This document shows, piece after piece, positions 32,724 to 42,688 of a stretch of 64,000 nt of DNA. Position 1 is the stretch's first letter. Each line of letters starts with the position of its first letter. The position numbers and the translations under genes were made by a program. Source of the DNA: Chitinophaga jiangningensis (GTDB lineage Bacteria > Bacteroidota > Bacteroidia > Chitinophagales > Chitinophagaceae); assembly GCF_900142605.1 (NCBI RefSeq), contig NZ_FRBL01000004.1, positions 589,487-653,486 on the forward strand, read 5' to 3'. The notes beneath the pieces were generated by a model. It ran no database searches. It worked only from the letters and a program-made list of their open reading frames with translations, and was not told the DNA's origin.

Positions 32724-35723
32724 ATGCTTCTACCCAGACTCACCTTCCTGGTGTTGTTACTGCTATGTGGTACCATGCTGTATGCCCAGCAAACCATCAC
32801 CGGTAAAACACAGGACAGCAACACCGGACGACCTATTCCCGGTGTAACCGTTAGAATCCCCAACAGCAACCGGGGAACCGTCACAGGCGCTGATGGAAAA
32901 TTCAGCATTATTTTGCCCAACACCGCTGCCTCCACTACCCTGATATTCAGTTCCACAGGGTACAAAACCAAAACAGTTACAGCAAACGCAAATGCAGGGC
33001 CACTCACCGTTTCCCTGGAAGAAAATCTTTCTGTAATGGATGAAGTGGTGGTAACCGGTATGGCTACTTCCGTAAAAAGAAGAAATCTCGCCAATGCCGT
33101 GGCTACCATTTCTTCGAAACAACTATCCGGTGTAGCGCCCGCACAAACTTTTGATGCAGCCCTTAGCGGAAAAATTCCCGGCGCGCTCATCACTGCGAAC
33201 TCCGGTGCACCCGGTGGCGGTATTTCCGTAAAACTCAGGGGTATCACTTCAGTTTTCGGTAACTCACAACCACTTTATGTGGTAGATGGTATATTCTTTA
33301 ATAACAATAGTATTCCGGCAGGTCTCAACGACGTTACCGCCGCAGCCACCGCCGGTAACCCTAATAACCAGGATAACCCGTCCAGCCGTATTGCTGACCT
33401 CAACCCTGCCGATATAGAAAACATCGAAATCCTCAAAGGCGCCTCCGCAGCAGCGCTATATGGCGCCAAAGCCGCCGCCGGCGTTATCATTATCACTACC
33501 AAAAAAGGTAAAAACGGCAAAACAAGCATCTCCGTAAACCAGGAAACAGGCATCGTAAAAGCGCGACACCTGCTGGGAGTCCGCAGCTTCACGCCGGAAA
33601 CAGCCGCCGATCTCGCAGGCCCCTCCAGTTCCGCAGATCCTGATGTGATCAAAGCCCGGGCCTGGTATAAATACAAATTTGAACAAGCCCGCGCAACCGG
33701 GAAAATATTCGATTACGAAAAAGAAATGTACGGTGAAACCGGCATTATCAGTAATACCAGCATCGCCTTAAGTGGCGGCGCCGAAAAGACCACCTTTTAT
33801 CTCTCCGGAAACAGAAGAAAAGAAGACGGTATCATAAAAAATACCGGCTACCTCAATAACTCCGTGCGATTAAATGTAGATCATAAAGTAAATGATCGTA
33901 TAAGCGTTTCCGTTACCACCAATTATATAAATTCATCTGCCGACAGAGGGCTGACCAACAACGATAACAACGGCGTATCCTACGGCGTGGCATTGTCCTC
34001 CACACCCGGCTGGATCGACCTGTACCCCAACGCTGTTGGCGTATATCCCCGCGATTCATTTGCGGCTTCCAATCCGCTGGAAACAAGGGATAAAATGACC
34101 AACAACGAAACCACCAACCGCTTTGTTGGTGGTGGTAATATCAACGCCATACTGGCGCAAAGCAAAACCAGCACCACCAAAATTGTGCTGCGCGGTGGAG
34201 TGGACTACTTCAATTTCAGAACCACAGCCCTCTTTCCAAGGGAAATCCAGTTTGAAGAAAAAGGCATGGAGGGCCACTCCATACAGAGCAACAGCAATAA
34301 CCTCAATACCAACCTGGCTGGCTTCCTCATCAATATCTTCAATCCCGGCAAAAATCTAACGCTTACGAGTACACTGGGAGCTACCTACGAAACAGGTAAC
34401 TTCGATAACATCAGCACCACCGCCACTAACATCACCAGTGGCCAGAGCAACCTCGATCAAAGCGGAAGCACCACCGTGCGCCAATTCCGGCAGCAATTCC
34501 GGGACAACGGTATCTTCCTCCAGGAAGACCTGACCCTGCTGGAAGATATCACCATCAGCGGTGGCGTACGGTTCGACCGCTCCACCAACAACGGCGATTA
34601 TAAAAAATACTACGTATATCCAAAAGCTTCCTTCTCCTGGAACCTCGCGCAACGGTTTCTGGCCAATGTAAGCGCGATCGACTTCATCAAAATCCGCGCG
34701 GCCTATGGACAATCAGGCAACATCCCTCCCTACGGCAGTAAGTTCACCAGCCTGATTCCCAGCAATATCAACACCCTGCCGGGATTGCTGAATGATAACC
34801 TCCGCGGAAATCCGGATATCCTGCCGGAACGACAGGCTGAGCTGGAAACCGGCCTTGACTTCGGCTTGTTTAATAACCGGATCAGACTTGAAGCCACCTA
34901 TTACAACAAAAAGATCAACGACCTGCTGCTTCGCCGCGCCCTCAACGCCTCCAGCGGCTATTCCAGCGAATGGAAAAACAGTGGTGACCTCCGAAATACT
35001 GGAATTGAGCTGGGACTCACCACCGTTCCATTAACCATGAAAAATCTGCGTTGGACTGCCACCCTCAACTGGTGGAAAAACAAGGCTATTGTTACTAAAC
35101 TCACCATTCCTCCGTTTGCCATTGGCGCCTTCGGTAACTCCCTCGGCACCTACTACCTCGAGGAGGGACAGCCAGCCACGCAGATCAAGGGTATCTCAGG
35201 CGGAGCGCTTCAGCTGCTTGGTAATTCGGAACCCAAATTCCAGATGAGCTTTTTCAATGAATTCACTATCTGCAGGAACTTCTCTTTGCAGTTCCTGTTG
35301 CATTGGAAAAATGGCGGACAAAACATCAACCTGACACAGTTGCTCACAGATGCGGGTGCCACCTCTTTCGATTATGACGAGGAGTACAAAGGCACCAAAC
35401 TGGGCGCCTACAGGGTAAGTGCGGGAGATGCAGCCATTTACGTACAGGATGCTGCGTATGTACGTTTACGTGAGGTGGCATTGTACTATAATGTACCGTT
35501 GAGAAATACAAACTACATTAAGGGTATCCGAGTGGGAGTATCGGCCAATAACTTCTTCACCTGGACTAAATACGTAGGTTATGATCCGGAAGTTTCCAAC
35601 TTCGGCAGCAATACCATGACCACTACCCAGAGTCGCGGTAGCAACGGTATTTCATCAGGTGTGGATGTGATGCCTTTTCCTGCTTCGAAAAGAGCCAGTT
35701 TCCACCTGGGTGTCAACTTCTGA
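32724..35723 (+). CDS. SusC/RagA family TonB-linked outer-membrane transporter
   Basis: About 999 residues from the ATG at 32724, which opens a signal peptide (MLLPRLTFLVLLLLCGTMLYAQ). A carboxypeptidase-D-like beta sandwich (about residues 22-105; GRPIPGVTVRIPN) precedes the plug domain, which carries the SusC signature in PLYVVDGIFFNN and ENIEILKGASAAALYGAKAAAGV. The rest is the 22-strand barrel. It imports a ligand captured by the SusD lipoprotein encoded 18 bp downstream, energised by TonB. No glycoside hydrolases, peptidases or regulators are nearby, so the substrate cannot be named. Confidence 0.95.
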   Translation: MLLPRLTFLVLLLLCGTMLYAQQTITGKTQDSNTGRPIPGVTVRIPNSNRGTVTGADGKFSIILPNTAASTTLIFSSTGYKTKTVTANANAGPLTVSLEENLSVMDEVVVTGMATSVKRRNLANAVATISSKQLSGVAPAQTFDAALSGKIPGALITANSGAPGGGISVKLRGITSVFGNSQPLYVVDGIFFNNNSIPAGLNDVTAAATAGNPNNQDNPSSRIADLNPADIENIEILKGASAAALYGAKAAAGVIIITTKKGKNGKTSISVNQETGIVKARHLLGVRSFTPETAADLAGPSSSADPDVIKARAWYKYKFEQARATGKIFDYEKEMYGETGIISNTSIALSGGAEKTTFYLSGNRRKEDGIIKNTGYLNNSVRLNVDHKVNDRISVSVTTNYINSSADRGLTNNDNNGVSYGVALSSTPGWIDLYPNAVGVYPRDSFAASNPLETRDKMTNNETTNRFVGGGNINAILAQSKTSTTKIVLRGGVDYFNFRTTALFPREIQFEEKGMEGHSIQSNSNNLNTNLAGFLINIFNPGKNLTLTSTLGATYETGNFDNISTTATNITSGQSNLDQSGSTTVRQFRQQFRDNGIFLQEDLTLLEDITISGGVRFDRSTNNGDYKKYYVYPKASFSWNLAQRFLANVSAIDFIKIRAAYGQSGNIPPYGSKFTSLIPSNINTLPGLLNDNLRGNPDILPERQAELETGLDFGLFNNRIRLEATYYNKKINDLLLRRALNASSGYSSEWKNSGDLRNTGIELGLTTVPLTMKNLRWTATLNWWKNKAIVTKLTIPPFAIGAFGNSLGTYYLEEGQPATQIKGISGGALQLLGNSEPKFQMSFFNEFTICRNFSLQFLLHWKNGGQNINLTQLLTDAGATSFDYDEEYKGTKLGAYRVSAGDAAIYVQDAAYVRLREVALYYNVPLRNTNYIKGIRVGVSANNFFTWTKYVGYDPEVSNFGSNTMTTTQSRGSNGISSGVDVMPFPASKRASFHLGVNF

Positions 35724-35741
35724 TCTAACTCATTTAAAAAC

Positions 35742-37055
35742 ATGCACATGAAAAATTATCATTTTTATATAAGCCTGCTGGTCATGCTGGTGCTACTGAG
35801 TTGTCGCAAAGGCGAAATTCCCAATCTCAACAATCCCACTACTTCCGGTATTGTGATCAACACCAGCAAGAGTTCCTTGAACAACCTTGCTACCGGCGCG
35901 GAATCAGGCATGCGCAGGGATGTAACGGCTTACCTGGATGCTGTTGGTATTATCGGGAGAGAGATCTATCGCTTTTCAGGGTCAGAGCCGCGTTATACGA
36001 CTGACCTCCTGGGAGGAGGCACTAAAGAGCTGGATAACAACAGCTTCTATCTCACCAATCCATGGGCATCGAGGTACCTGGTGGTACGCCAGTGCTTTAT
36101 ATTGCTGCAAGCTGCGGCGGCATCTAAATTCATTACAGATGCGGAGCGCAAGGGCTACACCGGTTTTGCGAAAACCATTATCGGTTACCAGTTACTGCTG
36201 AATTTAAACATGACGAATACCAACGGTATCCGGATTCCAAACAGTGATCCTACCTACATCGGAGCGGTGATTAAAGACCCCGTACAGGCCAGGGATACTA
36301 TCCTGAAATTCTTGCAGGAAGGTGCAGATGACCTCTCCGGGGCAAGCGTAATATTCCCTTTATCAGAAGGCTTTGCAGGTTTTTCCAATGCGGCCGGATT
36401 GCGCAAATTTAACCGTGCCATTGCTGCCAGGGTATTCCTGTATAACCAGAAATGGGCGAATGCACTGACTGCACTAAACGAATCGTTTTTCGATTTAAAC
36501 GGCTCACTGACAGCAGGAGTATATCATTACTTTTCTACCGGCGGTGGTGATATGGCAAACCCACTGTTTATGGCGCCAGGATCAACGGGGGATATGCGGT
36601 TACTGCATCCCGGTTACGCTACCGACATTATTCCCGGCGATACCCGCATTAACAAGGCGCCGGTGAGGCCTGTACCCGGTAGTCAGTCGGGACTGAGCAG
36701 TAACCGTGAAGTGTGGATATGGAAATCGCTTAATGATCCGGTGAACATTATCCGCAACGAGGAGCTGATCCTGATTTATGCAGAAGCCAAAGCACAATTA
36801 AGTTCGCTGCCAGATGCCATAGTGGCTGTTAACAGGATCAGAACGGCCTATAACCTGCCCGCGTATGCAGGGGCGGTAACCACCGCAGGCTTGATCGGTG
36901 AAATCCTGTATCAAAGGCGGTATTCCCTGTTGGGTGAGGGACACCGTTGGGTGGACCTGAGAAGGTACGACCGGCTGGGAACCTTACCAAAAGACAGGCC
37001 GGATGATGATGTATGGCCGCAATTTCCGCTGCCGCAAAACGAAGTAAACATTTAG
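35742..37055 (+). CDS. SusD/RagB family substrate-binding lipoprotein
   Basis: 437 residues from ATG 35742 (an ATG at 35748 is also possible). Lipoprotein signal with the lipidated Cys in VLLSCRKG. The helical TPR-like body is typical, with LRKFNRAIAARVFLYNQKW, the RNEELILIYAEAKAQ helix, VNRIRTAYNLP and the family end LGEGHRWVDLRRYDRLG. It sits on the cell surface as the lid of the SusC channel and binds substrate. It is shorter than most SusD proteins (often 480-600), suggesting a small ligand site, but this is inference. Confidence 0.93.
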   Translation: MHMKNYHFYISLLVMLVLLSCRKGEIPNLNNPTTSGIVINTSKSSLNNLATGAESGMRRDVTAYLDAVGIIGREIYRFSGSEPRYTTDLLGGGTKELDNNSFYLTNPWASRYLVVRQCFILLQAAAASKFITDAERKGYTGFAKTIIGYQLLLNLNMTNTNGIRIPNSDPTYIGAVIKDPVQARDTILKFLQEGADDLSGASVIFPLSEGFAGFSNAAGLRKFNRAIAARVFLYNQKWANALTALNESFFDLNGSLTAGVYHYFSTGGGDMANPLFMAPGSTGDMRLLHPGYATDIIPGDTRINKAPVRPVPGSQSGLSSNREVWIWKSLNDPVNIIRNEELILIYAEAKAQLSSLPDAIVAVNRIRTAYNLPAYAGAVTTAGLIGEILYQRRYSLLGEGHRWVDLRRYDRLGTLPKDRPDDDVWPQFPLPQNEVNI

Positions 37056-37062
37056 CCTTTTC

Positions 37063-37106
37063 ATAAACGAAAAAAGAGGGACGGTTGGTCCCTCTTTTTC
37101 GTTTAT
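37063..37106. terminator. Bidirectional intrinsic terminator
   Basis: A nearly perfect 19-bp stem (37063-37082 with 37088-37106, one bulged A) with A-rich left and T-rich right arms, located between the convergent susD and proline dehydrogenase genes. Confidence 0.85.
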
Positions 37107-37123
37107 AATGTAAACAGCAGGTA

Positions 37124-38302
37124 TTACATACCCCTGCGCTTCATTTCTTTTCTGATGAGTGCAAGCTCGCGCCCCATCTGGCCGGCGATGGAAGTATTTT
37201 CCTGTGCGCGGCGGATCAGGTATGGCATTACGTCTTTCACCGGTCCGTAAGGGAGGTATTTGGAGACGTTATAGCCGGCGTGGGCCAGGTTAAAAGTAAT
37301 ATTATCACTCATTCCCAGCAGCTGGCTAAAGCTGATATGTTCATGGTTGTGCGGTAAACCTTTTTCATGCAGCAGGCGGGCTGCCAGCATGCAGCTGTCC
37401 TCGTTATGGGTACCGATAAACAGTCCCAGTTTATCCAGGTTGTCGAGGCAGTAAGTAACTGCTTCGTTGTAATCTTTATCAGTAGCGGCTTTGCTGGGCT
37501 GGATCGGTGTAGGATAGCCCATTTCAGCAGCGCGTTTGTTTTCTTTTTCCATGTAGGCACCACGAACCAGTTTGGCACCGAGCAGGTAACCCGCTTTTAC
37601 AGCCTTATCCAGCGATATTTTCAGGAACTCGAGCCTGTCGTGACGATATAACTGGAAGGTGTTGAAAATGATCACTTTCTTTTTGTTGAACAGTGCCATC
37701 ATCTCATCCGTAAGGTCGTCTACCGGCTGTTGAATCCATGACTCTTCCGCGTCTACGAGGATACCTACGTTGTTTTTGGCTGCAGCTTCAGCAATGGCGT
37801 GTACACGTTGGCGTACGCGGTCAAATTCCTGTTGTTCTTCTGCGGAAAGAACAGCTTTGCTATGCATTTTTTCCAGGAGGCCAAAACGAGCAAATCCAGT
37901 AATTTTAATAGCGATAAATGGAATATCAGGGCGGGAAGCAGCGTATTGAATAGCGCGGATGAACTCAGGAACGGCTTTGTCGTAGTTTTCTTCGCCTTCC
38001 ATAGCTTCTACGCCGTAGTCAAGTGCTACACCTACGTGGTAGTTGCCCAGTTGCAAAGCCGTGTGTGCAGCTTCTTCCAGGGTTTCGCCACCGCAGAATT
38101 GTGAGAAAATGGTGCTTTTAATGATTCCTTTGATTGGTAATCCCAGTTTGAAAGCGATGGGAGTGAATGTGGCTCCCAGTTTCACTAACCAGGGCTTGCC
38201 GATATTACTGAAGAGAAAGTTGGCCTTACTTAAAGCCTTGTCGGTTTTTGCTTCAAATGCAATAGCCGTATTATCAAAAGATAAAGGTAGCTGCTTTTCC
38301 AT
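37124..38302 (-). CDS. Proline dehydrogenase
   Basis: 392 residues from ATG 38302 (MEKQLPLSF). FAD-dependent TIM-barrel of the PutA/PRODH family: ISTIFSQFCGGETLEEA-like start, a catalytic AIKITGFAR strand, VDAEESW, FNTFQLYRHD, the KLVRGAYMEKEN motif (Lys, Arg, Tyr) and FIGTHNEDSC. It oxidises proline to pyrroline-5-carboxylate. It is monofunctional; the P5C dehydrogenase is not adjacent. The promoter-like box abuts the ATG, so the mRNA may be leaderless. Confidence 0.9.
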   Translation of the reverse strand: MEKQLPLSFDNTAIAFEAKTDKALSKANFLFSNIGKPWLVKLGATFTPIAFKLGLPIKGIIKSTIFSQFCGGETLEEAAHTALQLGNYHVGVALDYGVEAMEGEENYDKAVPEFIRAIQYAASRPDIPFIAIKITGFARFGLLEKMHSKAVLSAEEQQEFDRVRQRVHAIAEAAAKNNVGILVDAEESWIQQPVDDLTDEMMALFNKKKVIIFNTFQLYRHDRLEFLKISLDKAVKAGYLLGAKLVRGAYMEKENKRAAEMGYPTPIQPSKAATDKDYNEAVTYCLDNLDKLGLFIGTHNEDSCMLAARLLHEKGLPHNHEHISFSQLLGMSDNITFNLAHAGYNVSKYLPYGPVKDVMPYLIRRAQENTSIAGQMGRELALIRKEMKRRGM

Positions 38303-38308
38303 GGCCCG

Positions 38309-38316
38309 CAAAGTTA
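38309..38316 (-). promoter_or_regulatory. Candidate promoter -7 box TAACTTTG of the proline dehydrogenase gene
   Basis: Minus-strand TAACTTTG ends 7 bp before the ATG at 38302. With the usual TSS spacing, transcription would begin at or next to the start codon. Confidence 0.45.
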
Positions 38317-38485
38317 GGGTGGTCGGTTAATTCAGCCAAAAAACATTGACTAAGGGAAATATCTTTTTATCCGCATTAACAGATATTGTCTTTTGCTTGA
38401 TAGAAATTGGAAAAGTCCGGTTTCCCACTGCTGCTAATTTTGATTACTTTTAGGATTTTTCGTTTGCATACAAAATTCCCGGAAT

Positions 38486-39274
38486 ATGCTATTTAAAAGT
38501 GATACCAACTATTTTAAATTCCTGTTACCTGTAGCCTTATGCACGGCCGTGGCCTGCCATACCACTCCACCGGCTGCCGAAAAGAAACCGAGTTCTATTC
38601 TTACCATGCAGGCGCCGGGTGTTCATTATACTTCTTATCAGGGAGATATTGGAGCACGCAGGCGCATCACCCTGCCAGACAGCTCGGTAGTGATCCTCAA
38701 TTCCAGCTCCCTCCTGCTGGTGCCGGATAACTATGGACAGGAAAAGCGCCAGGTATTGCTCGACGGGGATGCCTGGTTTACTGTCAACCCGGCGCCAGCC
38801 GTGTTTACCGTTATTGCCGACAAGCTCACCGCGGAGGTGCTGGGCACGCAGTTTCGCATGCGCTGCTTTACGAACCAGCAGGGTGCTACTGTACACCTGC
38901 TCACCGGAAAGCTTAAAGTCTCCAAAAGCTATCACTCCGAAACAGATAACCAGCCTGAAATCCTGGAACGCGGCAATATGATCCTTGCCAACAAGGAAAT
39001 AGACCTGATGGAAAAGGAAACCTATAACCCGCAGGATGCCGAAAGCTGGCTGGCCGACAGCCTGCAGCTCACCAATGCCCAGGGCCTGCTGATGTGGCGA
39101 ACGCTGGAAGACTGGTACGGCGTTGAAATAAGCGTAAAAGGCGATGCGTCCAAAACCACCCCTGTTACCAAATTATTCGTAAAAGCTACCCTGCAACAGG
39201 TACTGGATGCCCTGGGTAAAGAACAGGGCTTTAGCTACAAAACCGAAGGCAGCAAAGTAGAAATCAAATTCTGA
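38486..39274 (+). CDS. FecR-domain lipoprotein
   Basis: 262 residues. The N-terminus looks like a lipoprotein signal (FLLPVALCTAVACH). The main part is a FecR-type beta domain: RRITLPDSSVVILNSSSLLLVPDN, DAWFTVNP, FTVIADKLTAEVLGTQFRM and VHLLTGKLKV. The last 70 residues resemble the STN-like domain that closes Bacteroidetes FecR proteins (TKLFVKATLQQVLDAL...FSYKTEGSKVEI). The usual cytoplasmic anti-sigma region and central TM helix are missing, and no ECF sigma factor or SusC gene is adjacent. It may be a periplasmic relic or a detached sensor. Confidence 0.75.
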   Translation: MLFKSDTNYFKFLLPVALCTAVACHTTPPAAEKKPSSILTMQAPGVHYTSYQGDIGARRRITLPDSSVVILNSSSLLLVPDNYGQEKRQVLLDGDAWFTVNPAPAVFTVIADKLTAEVLGTQFRMRCFTNQQGATVHLLTGKLKVSKSYHSETDNQPEILERGNMILANKEIDLMEKETYNPQDAESWLADSLQLTNAQGLLMWRTLEDWYGVEISVKGDASKTTPVTKLFVKATLQQVLDALGKEQGFSYKTEGSKVEIKF

Positions 39275-39315
39275 TCCGGCAGAATGTTGTAATTTCTGGT
39301 CAAATAAATACTGTC

Positions 39316-40164
39316 ATGAAAAAGTTACTGCTCGCTATTACCTTATTTGCTGTTACCGGCAGCCTGCATGCCCAAACCGCCAGCTGCTGCCATTCAGATG
39401 CTATCACGGAATTTGCCGGATTGGCCAATTCCGGTAGCTTCGTGATGCAGCATGCCAACCCACTCCCCTACACTTATGCAGGCGCTGAAGGCCAAACGGT
39501 TACCTTCCCTGCTACGGACGGAAAGGAAGCCTCCGGGTTTCTCTTTAAAGCCAAATCCCCATCCAACCTTTATCTGTTTGTATACCAGGAATGGTGGGGC
39601 TTAAATGACTACATCAAAAAGGAATCGGAAAAGCTGTATAACGACCTGGGCGGCAAAGTAAACGTACTGGCGCTGGATATGTATGACGGTAAAACTGCCA
39701 CGGAATCCGGCGAGGCGGCAAAGATCATGCAGGCTACTCCCAGAGCGCGGCTCCAGGCCATTATGGAAGGTGCGCTGAAACATGTGGGACCTGCTGCTAA
39801 AATTGCTACTCTTGGCTGGTGCTTTGGCGGCGGATTATCACTGCAGTCGGGCCTGATTAATGGCAGGCAGAATGTTGGTGATGTGATGTATTACGGCATG
39901 CCGGAAAAAGATGTGGAAAAACTCAAAACATTGCATGCACCCGTGCTCGGATTTTTTGCCAATAAAGACAAAGGAATTAACCCGCAGGTGGTCGCCGAAT
40001 TCAAAAAGAATATGGCTGCTGCAGGTAAATCTCTGACGGTATATACTTACGATGCGGACCATGGCTTTGCCAATCCCAGCAATCCTATATACGACAGCAA
40101 TGCGACCCGCGAAGCATATGCCCACGCCATCGCATTCCTGAAAAAACAATTTGGAGTGAAATAG
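39316..40164 (+). CDS. Dienelactone hydrolase family protein, exported
   Basis: 282 residues with a signal peptide (MKKLLLAITLFAVTGSLHAQ). Alpha/beta hydrolase with the dienelactone-hydrolase marks: YQEWWGLNDYIKKE, LALDMYDGKTA, the nucleophilic Cys in TLGWCFGGG and the His in DADHGFANPS. The acid Asp/Glu is probably in the VLGFFANKDKGI segment. The natural substrate is unknown; many family members are general esterases. It follows the FecR-like gene by 41 bp and could be co-transcribed. Its stop is adjacent to the convergent permease stop. Confidence 0.85.
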   Translation: MKKLLLAITLFAVTGSLHAQTASCCHSDAITEFAGLANSGSFVMQHANPLPYTYAGAEGQTVTFPATDGKEASGFLFKAKSPSNLYLFVYQEWWGLNDYIKKESEKLYNDLGGKVNVLALDMYDGKTATESGEAAKIMQATPRARLQAIMEGALKHVGPAAKIATLGWCFGGGLSLQSGLINGRQNVGDVMYYGMPEKDVEKLKTLHAPVLGFFANKDKGINPQVVAEFKKNMAAAGKSLTVYTYDADHGFANPSNPIYDSNATREAYAHAIAFLKKQFGVK

Positions 40165-42549
40165 CTATTCGCTTTTCAGACTCCTGATCGGATTCATCAT
40201 GGCGGCGCGGGCGCTCTGTACGCCGACTGTCAGTGCCGCTATGATCATCGTACCTGCAATAGCCACCAGGAACACTCCCGGCCCCAGCGTAATATGGTAC
40301 CTGAAATCTTTCAGCCAGCTGTTCATCAGCCACCAGCCTAACGGACCGGCCACCATAAATGCCAGCAATATCAGGCGGGCAAATTCTTTTCCGAACAACC
40401 ACAAGATCCCTCCGATACTTCCTCCCAGTACTTTGCGGATGCCTATTTCCTTGCGTTTTTGTACCACCATAAACGATACCAGGCCATACAACCCCAGGCA
40501 GGCGATGAAAATGGAGATAAGCGAAAATATTTTCACAATACGCAGCATGGCCTGTTCTGTTTCATAGAACTCAGCAATGCTGTCGTCCAGAAAATGATAC
40601 TCATAAATTTTCTCCGGGTACATGGCCGTCCAGGCTTTTTCAATAGCAGCAAGGGTGGTGGGCAGTCCGGTCATATTCGTTTTGATCGCATACTGCTGAT
40701 AATGGTCCGGCATAATCGCCATGCCTACCGGCTCAATTTCTCTGTGCAGCGATCCGTTATGGAAGTCGGACACAATGCCCACCACAGTTAGTTTATATTG
40801 TCCTCCATCAAAGGAGATTACTTTATTCAGTGCTTCTTCCGGTGATGCCAGTCCCAGTTTTCGTACAGCCGTTTCATTTATCAACATTTCCCGCGCGCTA
40901 TCCGCCCGTAGCAGATTACGGCCGGCTGTAAGCCTGAGGCCGAATGTTGGCAGGTAGTTTTCATCCACGGCCTTAATGTTCACCCGAAACAGTTCGCTTT
41001 CCTCCCGGTTGTCAAAGTAAATGTTGGTATTCCAGGCGGTGCTGGTGCTTGGAGGGGTAAAGCACATGGTTACATGTTCCACCCCGGTAATATTTTCCAG
41101 CTGATGAGCCAGCGTTTTCCGGCTGATGTCCGGCTGATCGCTACCCATGGGCACCATTACCACAGCATCTTTATTAAAACCGAGGTTAAACTGCTGGGTA
41201 TACTGCATTTGGCGGTTAATTACCAGCATTACAATTATTAATATCAGGGAGATAGTAAACTGCGCCGTGATTAAACTGCGGCGTGTATTAAAACCTCCGA
41301 GCTGTGCCGGGCTCACTTTGCCCTTCAGTGCCGCTACCGGCTTAAATCCAGAGAGAATAAGTCCGGGATATGCCCCCGCCAGGAAAGTCACCAGCACCAC
41401 TACTAACGCCAGTATGCCAGCCATTTTTGGATCTGAAAATAGGATATAACTGATGTTGGTATGAAAATAGTTATTCACGGTGGGCAGCAGCAACCAGGAA
41501 ATCAGGATAGCTATGAGTGTAGCCGTGAGCGTTATAACGGCGGTTTCGGCAATAAACTGCCAGAACAGGCTGCGACGTTGACCACCCAGCGCTTTTCGTA
41601 TACCCACCTCTTTACTTCTGCTCACTGCCTGGGCTGTGGCGAGGTTGATAAAGTTTACACAGGCGGTGAACAATAAAAATACAGCTATCAGCGAGAGAAT
41701 GAGCAGGTTTTTACGTTCCATGGACCCACCGTAACGGGCGTTATAGTGCACGTCGCTGAGCGGCTGTAACAGGTAGTGATGCACATTTTTACTTTTAGGC
41801 CGGTAGCGGGGAACATAGTCTGCCAGCTGCCTTTCCACTTCGGCAGTGCTTACCCCCGGCCGCAAACGTATAAAGGTAGACAGGTCGGAAGTGATACCTC
41901 CCCAGGTATCTTCGCTGGAGAAAAAGCTGTCGTACAACTTCACCGTAGGCCACGACAATATCAATTCCGGCTGCTGGTCCGATTCAGCGGGGATATCCTT
42001 TAATACGCCCGTAATCCGGATGTTTGCGAGGTTATTATAGCTAAATGTTTTATTAACAGGGTCGGTGTTACCAAAATATTTACGTGCAGTCCTTTTCGTT
42101 ATAACAGCTGTGTTGGGTTCTCCCAGCATGGCGCTGCCGGCTACCAGCGGAAAATTAAAGATTTGCAGGTAGTCAGGTTCTGCAAAGTACAGGTGGTCTT
42201 CCTTAAATTTTTTCACTTCTTTGCCCTGGGGAATGGTGATAAGGGCTGCATCCGCATCTACTACGCGGGCAATGTTTTCAGTATAGCTGTAATCCCTGCG
42301 GAGCGCGCTGCTCAAAGGCGGTGGCGTACTGGACGTGTAGGATATTTTATCACGGTGTTGCTCCGTTACAATTCGGTATATGCGGTCGGCGTTATGGTGG
42401 AAGGTATCAAAGGCCAGGTGAAATTTCACCATGGTAATGATCAAAATGGCGGCACCAATGCTTAACGACAGGCCCAGTACATTCAGCAAGCCATATGTTT
42501 TGTTTTTCAGCAGGTTTCGCCATGCGATTTTAAAGTAGTTCTTCAGCAT
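40165..42549 (-). CDS. FtsX-like ABC transporter permease (MacB-type, fused two-domain form)
   Basis: 794 residues. N-terminal TM helix (after WRNLLKNKTYGLLNVLG), a MacB periplasmic core (about 60-240), three TM helices of the first FtsX domain (ILSLIAVFLLFTACVNFINLA and others), a second MacB core (about 440-630), then a second FtsX domain with the repeat of the RKEIGIRKVLGGS element also seen in the first half (SKEVGIRKALGGQ). Bacteroidetes carry many such permeases; partners are a MacB ATPase and sometimes an adaptor protein, neither adjacent here. Likely exports or mechanically couples to the envelope; substrate unknown. Confidence 0.9.
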   Translation of the reverse strand: MLKNYFKIAWRNLLKNKTYGLLNVLGLSLSIGAAILIITMVKFHLAFDTFHHNADRIYRIVTEQHRDKISYTSSTPPPLSSALRRDYSYTENIARVVDADAALITIPQGKEVKKFKEDHLYFAEPDYLQIFNFPLVAGSAMLGEPNTAVITKRTARKYFGNTDPVNKTFSYNNLANIRITGVLKDIPAESDQQPELILSWPTVKLYDSFFSSEDTWGGITSDLSTFIRLRPGVSTAEVERQLADYVPRYRPKSKNVHHYLLQPLSDVHYNARYGGSMERKNLLILSLIAVFLLFTACVNFINLATAQAVSRSKEVGIRKALGGQRRSLFWQFIAETAVITLTATLIAILISWLLLPTVNNYFHTNISYILFSDPKMAGILALVVVLVTFLAGAYPGLILSGFKPVAALKGKVSPAQLGGFNTRRSLITAQFTISLILIIVMLVINRQMQYTQQFNLGFNKDAVVMVPMGSDQPDISRKTLAHQLENITGVEHVTMCFTPPSTSTAWNTNIYFDNREESELFRVNIKAVDENYLPTFGLRLTAGRNLLRADSAREMLINETAVRKLGLASPEEALNKVISFDGGQYKLTVVGIVSDFHNGSLHREIEPVGMAIMPDHYQQYAIKTNMTGLPTTLAAIEKAWTAMYPEKIYEYHFLDDSIAEFYETEQAMLRIVKIFSLISIFIACLGLYGLVSFMVVQKRKEIGIRKVLGGSIGGILWLFGKEFARLILLAFMVAGPLGWWLMNSWLKDFRYHITLGPGVFLVAIAGTMIIAALTVGVQSARAAMMNPIRSLKSE

Positions 42550-42688
42550 AACTTTAATAGTTGCAGGGATGACTTCTAAACGAATGCCTTAATTGGCACA
42601 AACTGGCTGTCAAACCAAAATGCATTATTAAAAATAAACACGTGTCCGTTTTTGGTACATAGTTGTCCGCTTTTGCAAAATAAGAAAA

